In this document: positions 28,191-38,600 of the stretch, piece after piece
How positions within the stretch are numbered: position 1 is the first letter of the stretch
Layout: every line of letters starts with the position of its first letter
NCBI RefSeq assembly: GCF_000002875.2
Contig: NC_009400.2
Location: forward strand, 441,574 to 505,573
Source: Leishmania infantum JPCM5
Lineage: Eukaryota > Euglenozoa > Kinetoplastea > Trypanosomatida > Trypanosomatidae
Direction: 5' to 3'
Length of the DNA stretch: 64,000 bases
Notes under the pieces: generated by a model
Told to the model about the DNA's origin: nothing
Seen by the model: the letters and a program-made list of their open reading frames with translations, nothing else
Database searches by the model: none
Program-made: the position numbers and the translations under genes

Positions 28191-29291
28191 TCACAGCTGA
28201 TACGTTACATGCTTCGCATGCGTCTTGGTTGCCTCCGACGCCGCCGTCGTTTTTCCCTTTAAGGAGCTCTTCAGCGGCTGCGCAGGGGAGATGGAGGGGG
28301 GCGCCGCGGCTGCAGCGGCTCCGGACGGGGACAGGGCCGCCATCACACCGGTGCCATCCGCGGCTTGGTGATGCTGCAGCTGGAGTTGCGGCGGCTGCTC
28401 ACGGTAATGTATGTCCAGCTCTGCAGGCGCTTCCTCGACGGTCGCGGACCGCGTGTCGGCTGCAGGAGACGACCGCGCCGTCTCCGTCTCTGATATCGCC
28501 ATCGACGCCTGGGATACTGCAGCGGGCGACGACGATGCCGACATCAGCGTCGGCGCCTCTCCTTCGCCACAGTCCACTACCACCGCGTACTTGGACGGAT
28601 GCCCCTCGACGTTGCCGAATGGGGCGACGAGCGCTATGAAGGCGTCAAGGCCGTGCACAACACGACCGATGCAGCAGTGGCGGCCGTTGAAGGCGCGCTC
28701 ATGCGCCGCCGAGGTGGTGATGAAGAACTGTGACCCGTTCGAGTTGGGACCGTTGTTCGCCATGGAAACGAGCCCGATTTCGTTATGGCGTCGCTTCTTG
28801 AACTCATCCGGAAGCCAAGTGCGGCCAGCGCTGCTGTAGCTGTTCGTGCCGCCAGGCTTCACGCGCATGGTGATGTCACCCCCCTGGACGCAGTAAGAGG
28901 GTATGATCTTGTGGAAATACGTGCCGCAGTAGCTTGGGGTGAGGCCTTGGTAGCAGTACACCTGTCCCTGCCGCGTTGTCGACTGCCCGTTGCAGAGGCG
29001 GCGGAAATTCGCGCAGAGCTGCGGGCACTCGTCGTCGAAGAGCTCGATCTGAAGAAACAAGCTTGTTTCCTCGGGGGTGCCGGCGCCGGCGGTAGAGGCG
29101 AGCAAGTCCTGGCGGCCCTGCACCTGCGTGCCGGCCAGCGATGGGACGACCGGGAACTGCGTGAAGACCGCCAGCTTCATCCAGCACATAGTGCGGGCTG
29201 GCCTTGTGGTGTGGCTCACGTAGCAGGTACCCGAAAGTGCCGAGCCGGGGGTCGCAATGCCCCCAAGGCGCCGCGTCGACAGGGGGTTCAT
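28191..29291 (-). CDS. Cyclophilin-type peptidyl-prolyl isomerase, divergent, 366 aa
   Basis: A complete cyclophilin domain (about residues 75-240) is present: CANFRRLCNG, FHKIIPSYCVQGGDIT, EIGLVSMANNGPNSNGSQFFI and GRHCCIGRVVHGLDA. The catalytic Arg of cyclophilin A (in FHRIIPGF) is Lys here, and the Trp that helps bind cyclosporin is also replaced, while Gln, Phe and His of the pocket are kept. It may therefore isomerise weakly or act as a binding module. An insertion is present early in the domain (TTRQGQVYCYQGLTPSYCGTY), and a C-terminal tail of about 125 residues is Ala/Ser/Pro/Gln-rich. The N-terminus is uncertain: ATG 29291 gives a Ser/Thr/Arg-rich leader, while MCWMKL, 34 codons in, is an alternative. 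Longer upstream reading is UTR. Confidence 0.87.
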   Translation of the reverse strand: MNPLSTRRLGGIATPGSALSGTCYVSHTTRPARTMCWMKLAVFTQFPVVPSLAGTQVQGRQDLLASTAGAGTPEETSLFLQIELFDDECPQLCANFRRLCNGQSTTRQGQVYCYQGLTPSYCGTYFHKIIPSYCVQGGDITMRVKPGGTNSYSSAGRTWLPDEFKKRRHNEIGLVSMANNGPNSNGSQFFITTSAAHERAFNGRHCCIGRVVHGLDAFIALVAPFGNVEGHPSKYAVVVDCGEGEAPTLMSASSSPAAVSQASMAISETETARSSPAADTRSATVEEAPAELDIHYREQPPQLQLQHHQAADGTGVMAALSPSGAAAAAAPPSISPAQPLKSSLKGKTTAASEATKTHAKHVTYQL

Positions 29292-30269
29292 CACGTACGT
29301 TGCCACTCTCCAGATGTACCCGTGAACTCGTGTGCCGGTGACGAGCGGTGAGAGAGCCAGAGCGCACCAACGAAGCGGTACGTGCGAACCACTTGGCAAA
29401 CTGAAAAGGCAGCGGCGCTGCAAGGCGAAGGGCAGAGAAGCGGAAGGGATACAGACAATGACAGCAAGAACAGAGTACTCAATCATGTGGGCGAGGGGGT
29501 GGTGGTGGCTGGGTGAGGAGGCTACGAGGAGAGAGAGACTGAAAAGACAGGAGAGGTGAATGCCGGGGGAAGGTGAGAGTGTGGAGCTGCTGCTCACATC
29601 ACGCAGGTGCGTCTGCCTCGGCCCTTTCGAGTGAGCATCCAACGCCTTCCTTGCGTTTCACTGCGATCGACACACGCGTGCAGTCGACGCACAGACCCCT
29701 CCCCCCCCCCCCCCACGCGCGAGCTCTCGCCCTCGTCCGCCAATGACAAGCGGCAGTCCCACCAAGAAACCGGGCGAACACTCGATTCTTGCTCGTCCCC
29801 ACTCTTTGCGAATATGCCTCTCTCCGTCGCCACACCCGCTCTCCCCGCCATCTAACCTTCTTCCGCCTCCTCGTCGGCCACGGCTGCAGAGCCACCCGGC
29901 AACAAGCGAGGGAGAGAGAGAGGGCCCTTCCGATGGCGCGTTAGGCAGGAACTTCGCATCCACCGTAGTGGCCAAAGAGGGCGAGGCGACCGGCCCTCCT
30001 CATTCTCCCCCCTCTTCCTTGAGCACTCCCATCACATACCCTCCTCCTCCAGACTGCGGCAGCCCGCCAGCTCCTACGGACGTAAACCCAGGTTGTATGT
30101 CGGGTCCTTTCAGTGGTTGCTTATTTCTGTGGAAGCACATGGCAAAGACAAACCTCAAGACACAGACGTACGCGCACATCGCTCTCTCGACGCCGGCGAC
30201 CCAACGGATGGGCGTCCCCGCCCGCCCCGTCCCGTCCTCTCACTTCCCCACCCCCGTGTGCCCTACTCC
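29292..30269. other. Intergenic region with poly-C
   Basis: Contains a C14 run and strongly C/T-rich plus-strand sequence. A 300-codon plus-strand open frame (29743-30645) overlaps the next minus-strand gene and looks like a shadow. No gene seen. Confidence 0.6.
29701..29714. repeat. Poly-C run (14)
   Basis: Fourteen consecutive C on the plus strand between the cyclophilin and dsRBM-like genes. Confidence 0.9.
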
Positions 30270-33200
30270 TCAGGAGGGACTTGTGAGGCGGGCCTTCCGC
30301 TTCCTCGGTAACGTGATGCCTCGTGTGCTTTCCAAGAACGCCTTCATATTCGTGTGCATGACAGGCCGAGGCGGGTGCAGGGAGCCCGGCTGTGGCGCAG
30401 ATGAGGTGGACAACGCACTGGCGGTCTCCTTGCTCGCCGACCGAGGCGGCTTGACACCGGCGGCCTCCACCGCCGAGGCGCGCAGCGTGCCGTCAGAGAG
30501 GAAGGGGGGTGTAATGATGAGCGGCTCCTTGCTCAGGTACTTGGCCACGTCCGCGAACGAGCATGCGTGGCGCACCCGCGGCTGGCCGCGCGGATACTGC
30601 ACCAAGACATCCACCCCAAAGGAATGCAAGATGGACGCGGCGTGAAGGTAGCAGGCGCGCTCGGCATCCTTACGCTTGAGCGACGTGCCGATGGCGATGG
30701 CGTACACGGGTCCCATTAATGGGTGCGGCGGCAATGATACGGCCGAGGCGTCAATCTTGTGCGACATCTCTGGTGGTGGCAGCACAGCGCTACTGGGGAT
30801 CGGCACCTGCAGGAAGCTGGTGTTGTGCAGGCTGTTCTGCCGTCCGTAGCCCCTGATGATGTTGTGCGGCAAGAGATTCATGGCAAACTGAGTGGCCCAC
30901 GCCTGTGTCTCGGCGATGTTGTCTTCCACGACGGCGGCTGCGGGTCGGCTCGCCGTGTCCACGTCCCCGCCGCTGCCACTACGTACATCCGCACCCGTTG
31001 CCGGCGGAGTCTCGTTTCGCTGGCCGCTGCCGGTAGTGACCAGGACGGCGTCGCCCGCACCGGCCTCTGCTGCAGCACATTGTACGGCCCTCGACGCACC
31101 GCTCTTGCTCTGGATTCTCTGCTGCATGTTTCGACTTCGCAACAGCCCCCCCAGGGACTCCTGCAAGTAGTTCTGCACGGCCATGCGCACCTGATTGCCG
31201 ATTTCGACGAGCACCTCCTCGCTGGCACCACCGAAAAGGCAGTAGTCCTCGGGGATGCGCAACTGCATGGTGTGTAGCGTGTCGGCGATGTGGGGCAGCA
31301 GGCGTATGTGCGAACCCTCTACTACGTACGTCGGCAAGCGCAGCACACCGCCGTCGCTCGTTCCCGGTGACTTCTCTGCCGCACCGGGCAAAGGCGGAGG
31401 CGGCAGCCCAGAGAAGCTCCGCGGCACCCGCGCGTGCATCAGCGATCCTTCGTTGGCAGGAGAGGTGCGCTGCAGTACCATGCCGAGTGCGGCACGACGC
31501 TGTAGGTACCGTCGCTCTCGCTCCGGGTCGACGCACAGGGGGACGCCGAGAGTGCACAGCGTGTCGAGTGCGTGCAGGGAGCACACCTGCACGGCCATCT
31601 TGCGCGTCTTGCCAATGCCGAGACCACCCCGGATGCCGAACTGTCGCGGAACCGGCAGGACTGTCGTTGCCTGGAAGACGTTGTCCATGTTGAACAGCAC
31701 AAAGAGATGCGTGAAGCGGCTCTTTGCGACGTGCGCCTGCCATTCTTGGAGCAGCTGCTCCGCCTCCTCGAGCAGCTCCGCCGGCGGGTTGATCTCCACC
31801 TCGTCTTCGGTCTGCGAATTCAAGTGCTGCATGGCTACAATGATATGCTCCGAGTCTGACCAGCGGTGCCCCAGTTGCCGCCGCGCCTCCGGCCCCAGCC
31901 ACACATCATCGGTCCCGATTTGGATCTTCAGCGGCAGCGGAAGCGCGTCGTGTGGGTTCGGTGGTGTGATGCCGCCAGTGAGGGGGTTCATGGCCCACCG
32001 CCCGTAGCCAGCCACCACCTCGGCGTGCCGTGCCTGCCGCTGTGGGTCGGCTGGAAAGAGCGGATGCCCCAGTGCATCCAGCAGCAGCTCCGCGTGCATG
32101 GCGGCGAGGTGGATGGCCATCTGCTCCGTCTGCGCCTTCCCCTTCGCTGCAATGGTGAGACCTATAAGTCGCAGCTCCGCCTCCACCATGCGCTGCGGAC
32201 TTCCCGTTGACCCAGAAGCAGAGCGCACCCTGAGATGCTCCTTGAGCGTTGTGTTGTGCTGGGCGTAGTAGTCAGTGATGCGCGCCTCGGCGCACGGGCC
32301 GTCGTACACGATAGGCAGCACAAGCGCCTCATGCGGCGTGGGGGAGCAGCGCATATCGCGGTCATTTACCATCGACCACATGCCGTTTTCCGTGGGGTCA
32401 AACACCTGCCCTAGGGTGGCGACGGCGGCAGTGCCATCACTGCCCATAGCACCACCCTGTGGAGCTGCGCTGACGTCTCCCTGCGCCACGGCCGCCCCTT
32501 CCCACTGGCATATCCAGGGGTAGTAGACACTGCTGGCGTACGTCCGCACTCGCTCGGCGTGCTCTTCATCCGTGTAGTGAAACACCAACTGTGCGTAGTC
32601 GTCAACAGGGTCGTGGCGGCGCAGCACAATCCTGGTCGAGTCGAAGCCCATCGCCGCGCCGGCGGCGGAGGGCGGCGCGACGCTCCCACCGGCGGTGGCG
32701 GGACTGGCTGACGCCGAGTCGTCCTCTCCAACACCACTCTCTGCTGATTCCGCCGGCTGCGCCTGGCCACCTAGCGGCACCTCCCGGGGTGCTGGTGGTG
32801 TCCGTGCCAGATGCGACCTCTGCACCCGAGGCGCTGCCACTGTTGCTGCCGACGCTTCGCCTCGTTCAGCCGTGTACCGATGGGACTGCGAAGAGGCTAC
32901 CGCATCAGCAGCGGCGACTTCAGAGGCAACCGAGAAGACCGACCGTGCCGACGCAGCGCCGGGTGCGTTCGACGACGCGTGCATGCGGGAGCGCAGCAGG
33001 CGCAGCGGGGGTGGAATAGGCGTCCCGAGCGGCTTGATGGGGTCGTCGGGGTAGGGCGCATAGCGGCCCTCTTCCTTTCGCACGGCGTCCGCGTGCTTCT
33101 GCTGTGCTGTCCTCAGGCGGAAGAGCTGCACGCCGAGTGCGTCACACACGCGTTCGGCGTGCATGGCAGCGAGCGCCTCGGCTTCCTTCGCGTCTTCTGC

Positions 33201-34100
33201 AACGCCTTCGGCCACGCGCGAGCCATGCGGCTCCGGCAACGGCAGCCGACACGTCGCCGCGAAGAGTGTCGGCCCTGTCGCACTTCCGGTGACCGCCGCT
33301 GCCTGGGCCGGCGTCATGGCACGCACGTGAAATACCGTTCCAGTGCTGTGGCCCATGCGCCGCACAAAGTTGGCGATGCGCCCTCGCGCAAACGCGTCGA
33401 TCGTGTGAGCGTCGCAGTAGTCCTGCCGCTGCACGGCACTGGCCGGCACGCCGGTTTCCGCCTCACCGCTGCCGCTGACGACATGCGCAGCGGATGCTGT
33501 GGAGGCGCCATCGCTGTCGTATTCGCGGCCACCCGCAGCTGAGGTGGCGTGAAGCTGTGCCGTGAAGAAGTCTGTCGCACACACTTCGCGCTGCCGCTGA
33601 TTGTGATGACAGTGGGGATGCGGCGCACAATGGTTTCTGTGACGTGGGAAAGGCGTTTCCCTGTGCACTTCCGCATGACGCACTGTGGCGGTCGTGGACG
33701 TCGTCGACGGGGATTCCTCGGCACTCACCACCTCGATCTCTATCGCGTCAAGTGAGATCATCTCCGGCTCTGCAGCGGCTGCGGCGGTCGCCGCTCCTGC
33801 AGATGACGGCGGTTTCCACGACGAGGACGAGGACGCAGAGGAGCAGCACGTTCGATGGCTGGCGAGTAGGGCATGACTGGAGACGTCACCAGCAGACGCG
33901 GTGAAACCGCGACAGTTGCTGCTCCTTCGGATGCGCGGTACAGCGGCGTTGCGCGTGTGCTGCAGTGCCGTTTTCCACGATTCCATGAGAGGGGCCCACC
34001 TATTGGCCTTTGTAGAGAGGGGCAGAACACGCCACAGAGAACGCATGCGGTGCGTCAACGGTGCATGTGCCCCCACGGTTGCCACCGGCGGATGCTGCAT
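30270..34100 (-). CDS. Probable mitochondrial protein with repeated dsRBM-like modules, 1276 aa
   Basis: At least four segments repeat a pattern of beta-rich sequence followed by a helix of the type K/A-x-A-E/Q-x-x-A-x-x-H-A-x-x-h-L-x-x-h-G-h. They lie around residues 238-330 (AAMHAERVCDALGV), 600-680 (HLAAMHAELLLDALGHPL), 745-853 (SLHALDTLCTLGVPL) and 1083-1170 (YLHAASILHSFGVDVL). This resembles the end of a double-stranded RNA-binding motif, where small residues and a last helix pack together. The N-terminus, especially from the second Met (MRSLWRVLPLSTKANRW, start 34046), is Arg-rich and acid-poor like a mitochondrial signal. Together these suggest a mitochondrial RNA-processing or ribosome-linked factor, as kinetoplastid mitochondria have many; no specific complex is claimed. 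Linkers are Ala/Ser/Gly-rich. Confidence 0.72.
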   Translation of the reverse strand: MQHPPVATVGAHAPLTHRMRSLWRVLPLSTKANRWAPLMESWKTALQHTRNAAVPRIRRSSNCRGFTASAGDVSSHALLASHRTCCSSASSSSSWKPPSSAGAATAAAAAEPEMISLDAIEIEVVSAEESPSTTSTTATVRHAEVHRETPFPRHRNHCAPHPHCHHNQRQREVCATDFFTAQLHATSAAGGREYDSDGASTASAAHVVSGSGEAETGVPASAVQRQDYCDAHTIDAFARGRIANFVRRMGHSTGTVFHVRAMTPAQAAAVTGSATGPTLFAATCRLPLPEPHGSRVAEGVAEDAKEAEALAAMHAERVCDALGVQLFRLRTAQQKHADAVRKEEGRYAPYPDDPIKPLGTPIPPPLRLLRSRMHASSNAPGAASARSVFSVASEVAAADAVASSQSHRYTAERGEASAATVAAPRVQRSHLARTPPAPREVPLGGQAQPAESAESGVGEDDSASASPATAGGSVAPPSAAGAAMGFDSTRIVLRRHDPVDDYAQLVFHYTDEEHAERVRTYASSVYYPWICQWEGAAVAQGDVSAAPQGGAMGSDGTAAVATLGQVFDPTENGMWSMVNDRDMRCSPTPHEALVLPIVYDGPCAEARITDYYAQHNTTLKEHLRVRSASGSTGSPQRMVEAELRLIGLTIAAKGKAQTEQMAIHLAAMHAELLLDALGHPLFPADPQRQARHAEVVAGYGRWAMNPLTGGITPPNPHDALPLPLKIQIGTDDVWLGPEARRQLGHRWSDSEHIIVAMQHLNSQTEDEVEINPPAELLEEAEQLLQEWQAHVAKSRFTHLFVLFNMDNVFQATTVLPVPRQFGIRGGLGIGKTRKMAVQVCSLHALDTLCTLGVPLCVDPERERRYLQRRAALGMVLQRTSPANEGSLMHARVPRSFSGLPPPPLPGAAEKSPGTSDGGVLRLPTYVVEGSHIRLLPHIADTLHTMQLRIPEDYCLFGGASEEVLVEIGNQVRMAVQNYLQESLGGLLRSRNMQQRIQSKSGASRAVQCAAAEAGAGDAVLVTTGSGQRNETPPATGADVRSGSGGDVDTASRPAAAVVEDNIAETQAWATQFAMNLLPHNIIRGYGRQNSLHNTSFLQVPIPSSAVLPPPEMSHKIDASAVSLPPHPLMGPVYAIAIGTSLKRKDAERACYLHAASILHSFGVDVLVQYPRGQPRVRHACSFADVAKYLSKEPLIITPPFLSDGTLRASAVEAAGVKPPRSASKETASALSTSSAPQPGSLHPPRPVMHTNMKAFLESTRGITLPRKRKARLTSPS

Positions 34101-35656
34101 GGTGACGTTGAATCGCGTGCTTCGCAGGAGGTGGCGTGTGTGTCTGTGTATCTGTGTGCGTGTGTGGGGGGAGGGGGGAATGCGCTACGTTGAAACACCG
34201 CGACCCTTCTGGCCTACTCGCGACACTGCTCTCCCGATGCCACACGCCGGCAGGGTTCTTCTCGGCTCCTTCCTGTCTCTCAATGCAATCTCGTATTCGA
34301 TGAGGTGTACAGGCGTTTGGTGCGCCCACCACCGCTGTTGCTGCTGCGTCGACTTCGGAAGTCGCCTCGCGGTGTACCCGGCCGCCTGAACGGGGGGGGA
34401 AGAGAAAAAGGGACGGAGGAGATGTGGCGAGGTGTGCATGCGTACGCCCCGTCTGTCTGAGTGTGAGGGAGCGTAGAGTCCAAGGTAGCGCCGACCTCGC
34501 CCTCGCTAACCGATGTGTGTTTGGGTGTGTGTGTGTGTGTGGGGGAGGCAGCGGCGGCGGTGGTGGTGGTGATGAGGGTCGCAGAAACGGGCAAACCGAA
34601 AGAGAACAAAATGGTGGCGATAACGCTAAGGGGGATGGGGCGCGGCGCACAGGCACAGATGGCAGAGGCGGCTGCTGATCGAGACATGGATGAGGTCACC
34701 CAACGACGGACGGAGGAGGGGGTGGGGGAGGTGATTGGGCAAGAGGTTTCGATGCACATGCATGCCGATACCCATCTACCCACCCACGCGTACTTGCAGC
34801 CTTCCATGAAGCGTGACACCGCCATGGTTTTGTTTCGTCTTGATGGCCACCTTCCGCTTGCTTTACTGCGCCACTCTTGCGCCCACGCGGTCACGTTTCC
34901 TCCTTGCCTGGCAGGGATGAGACGCCGTTAAGCGTGCGTGCGGGATGCACACATGCGGCGCCTCGTTCGTTTCACCGCCTTCAGACGACACGTTGAACAG
35001 ATTCGCCACACCCTCTCTCCCACGCATCAGAGAACACCAACCGCGCACTCTGTTACCGCTAATGTGACGCGTAGACGCACAAGGCGAGCCGTCATCACGA
35101 GGGGAGTACCGAGGAGAAGCGGCGGCGGCGGTATGCATGCGTGTGTGTGTGGGAGAGGGGATGGAGGGCTCAGGATACTCGCGGAAGTAGATAACCACTG
35201 ACGCGCATCCACACGCACATATATATATATACTCCATGCGCGCACACACACAGACGTGCTGGCACTTCAAGTCGATCAAACACTTCACAGGATACCAAGA
35301 AAGACAGTAAGAGAGCGTGTGTGCGTGTGCGTGTGTGTCGGTGTGTGAGTGGCCTGATGCAGTGAGCACGGCAACCCCATTACACCCACGCACAGACCGC
35401 AGCTGCGAGGTGAGCGGTGAAGGCACGGGCACCCGGCAGACAATTTGCCTAGCTCTGCATGAGGGAGGATAGAGAAATCGCGAAGAAGGGCTGAGCAGGT
35501 GGGTGGGAGAGGGGGGGGGGCAGTAACGGAAGAGACACCGCCACCGCCCACCGCGCAGACTCGTTTGACCGCCTTATGCGTTCCTTCTCCCTTTCTCACC
35601 TCCCGCCTGCACACCGCTCGCCGTGCAGCTTTCAAGCGCGAGAGATGCACGTGTGC
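34101..35656. other. Intergenic region
   Basis: About 1.55 kb between the dsRBM-like and cullin genes. It holds GT runs near 34141-34170 and 34525-34541, a short TA run near 35219-35230, and a G10 run near 35511-35520. Minus-strand open frames of about 200 codons overlap each other and have UTR composition. No gene seen. Confidence 0.6.
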
Positions 35657-38600
35657 TTAGGAGAGGTACACAAACGTGTTCGGGTCGTTGGGACTGCGCT
35701 TCACGTAATCGCGATCGATGAGTCCCTCCAGCTGCGCCTTGACATCACGTCGCGAGGGCAAGAACTGACATGAGAGGTGCGCCGTGACGGTCTGAAGCAA
35801 GTCCTCGAAGAGCACGACACGGCGGCTCTTGAAGATGCGCACAAGGGCGGCATCGAGCAGCACCCGTCGCGTCGCTTGCACATGCTGGGCGACAACCGCA
35901 TCTTCACAGGCAATGGCTGTCACCGTCGCTGCAGCGGTGGTAGCGCCTGGGCTAGACAAGGTTGCAGACGGCTCTCGCCGAGGGACGGGTTCGGGGCCAC
36001 CGTCGAATGCTTGAGCGTCGCCGGACGGTAGGCCGGTAGGGCGGGCCTTGGGCAGCGGCAGGCGTATTTTACGCAACTTGTGCGCATAACAAGGATTCAG
36101 CGAGAAAGAGTCGTTCTCCGTGATGGACGCTGTCGCGGCCGCTGCTCCGGAGCCGCCGCCGCTGCTGCTCGCTGGAATCCACTGCAGGAGGTTAAACGCT
36201 CGATGCTGCGTCAGCAAGTGCAGGTGCGCGCGCAGAGCGTGAAAGGGCAGTCCGAGTATGCGCGCTAGCTGGGTCCCCGTGAGCGCGCCGGCTTGCGCCG
36301 CGCCTGATGCCTCTGCGTTGTAGGCGTCGCTCACCACCAAGAGCAGCGTTGCCAAGAGCGTGCTCGCGACCACCTGCTTCGTGCCAGAGACGAACTCGGC
36401 GATGAGGGTGGCGCTGCCAAGGCTGAAGACCCACAGCAGAGTGCGCGAGGGGTGCTGGCGGGCATAGTAAGCCCGGAACACTTCCATACCGCGCTGCAGC
36501 GAGGCGTGCGCCTGCAGGGGAGGCATAGCGTAGGTCGGCCACTGAGCGGAGGTGATCAGCTGCACCCGTATCTTCGTGGGGAGCTCCAGGTAGGCTGCCT
36601 CCTGCTCGAAGAGGTCTCGCGTACGCTCTGCCCCTTCGTAGTCGCGCAGCATCGCCTCAAAGGCATGTGTGGCCGTTACGCCAAGGTACGACTGAAGGAA
36701 GCTCACGAGTTGGCGCTCCGCCTCCAAGTTCAGCGAGGCCGACGCGGAAGAGCCCTGGGAGGCACGTCCGACTACCAACGACTGCTTTGCGTTTCCGCCC
36801 ACTACCGCCAATGCCGCTTCTGACTGCGGTGCCGCCGGACCACTCGCATAACCGAGCAAGCGCCGCGCCAAGCACAGCCGGTGGTGCTCGAGGAACGTGT
36901 CCTTGTCCTCGAGCAGGGATACCAGTCGCGCAACGAGGCGGAGTCGCTTGTGGAGGTTGCCGCTCAACACTCGACCACCGCCGCGCTCGTGCTGCAGGAG
37001 GACGTCCGTGTATCGAGCAATCAGCACCGATAACTTCAACTGCTGTACCGCTTGTGGGTAGTTCGCCGCAAGCGAGATGAGCGGCAGGGTGGCCTGCCGT
37101 GCGTCTCGACTGAGCAGCACACTCGGCAGACCCGCGCCGGTGCTCGATGCTACCTCGCTCCACGAACCGCCAAAGGCCCCGGGTGTTGCTGATGCCGCCG
37201 CCATGAGCGCTTCCTGGGCGCGCTGCTGAGACGCCTGCAGCGCGCCTTTCCGAGTCCAGCGAAAGGGACACATCAGCTCCTCTATCGCGTTTAACAACGC
37301 ACGGAGCACAGTCGCGTGGTTGTGGAAGACGCCCTCGACAAGGTCCGTGTAGCGCTCCACAAGTCCGACCAGGCTTGCCATCAAGTCGATCCCGCGCGGT
37401 TGCGGGTGCGGCTGCGACGACGCTGCTGAGGTCGGGCTGCTCACGGCGCGCAGATATCGCTCAACGATGTCCGCCGCGTCGCGGATCAGCTTTGTGATGA
37501 GGATGGCGGCCATCAGCACACAGCACTCGTCTTCGGTAACGTCGCTGAAAAGACCACAGAGCGACTCGAGTGCGGCCCGGGCAGACGCCGAAGCGCCCTC
37601 GGCCTCGCCGGAGACGGCCCTGCCGGGCTCGGCAGCGGCGGCGGTTCCCGAGGACGGGGATACCTGCTCGCCAAGTCTAGAGTGAGGCGCAAGGACAGCG
37701 TGCGTCGCGGGTTCCATTGATGGGGCACAGATGCTGCTATCCTCCCTCCTCATGAAACGTGGCGTGGGCGCCGTAGCCACCGTCGGCGGTTTTCCTTCTC
37801 CACGCCTCCTCCCTGCCCACGCCCCCGCATGCTCCATGAAGCGTTCGTTGCTACTGGGGTCGATGGCGGAGGCGACCGTGATGGCTGTGCTGTGGCTGTC
37901 GCTGCTCCCCGCTGTGGGCCACCGCACCCCGCTCAAAACGCTACCACCACTGCCGCCGTGTCGCCCGTCGTCCTTCTCCCTCTCCTCTTCGGAGAAAGCT
38001 GAGCATGATATCTGCGACACCGCCTCGTCCCTCTCGCCACCATCGAAGAGAAAGGAGCGGGGGGTGCGCTGATGCTGGAAGGATAAGGAGTGGGTCGGAT
38101 GGCTGCCGTGCACTCCAAACAATATCAGCGACTCTGGATACTTGCCGCCGCCACGCTGCACGACGATGCTCGCCAGCGGGTCGGCCTCGCCCAAGCTGCC
38201 TCTGCGCGACGTCGACGTCATCGTGCTGCCGGTCCGCCGGTGGAAGGCAGCGGCTGCGGTAGTACTGCTGCCGTCCGCTTGCGTCGCTGCACCATCAGGC
38301 CTCGCCGTGGCAGCCGCCATCTGCGGGGCCAAGCTAAGGTCTGCTGACTCCACGCTCGCGCTCCACGTGTCTAGCAGCGCACGCAAGCCGAAGCGGGTAT
38401 CCAGCAGAATGCTTCGGTGCGGCTCCACAACCAGCACCTCATTCAGTGCAGATCGCAGCGAGGCGTGCAGGAAAGGCAGTTGCACCCGCCGCCACACAAG
38501 CTTCTCCAGTTCCTTCACGTCACTTGCCCAACTCACGTAGCCGCGCCGGCCTTCTTCGGTGCTGCGGCGCGCGTCGCGCGTGTACCGGTAGAAGGCATAG

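Noticed and set aside
29743..30645. Plus-strand open frame of 300 codons
   Set aside because: Its right half is antisense to the dsRBM-like gene and its left half is Pro/Ser-rich UTR; all other genes in this unit are on the minus strand.
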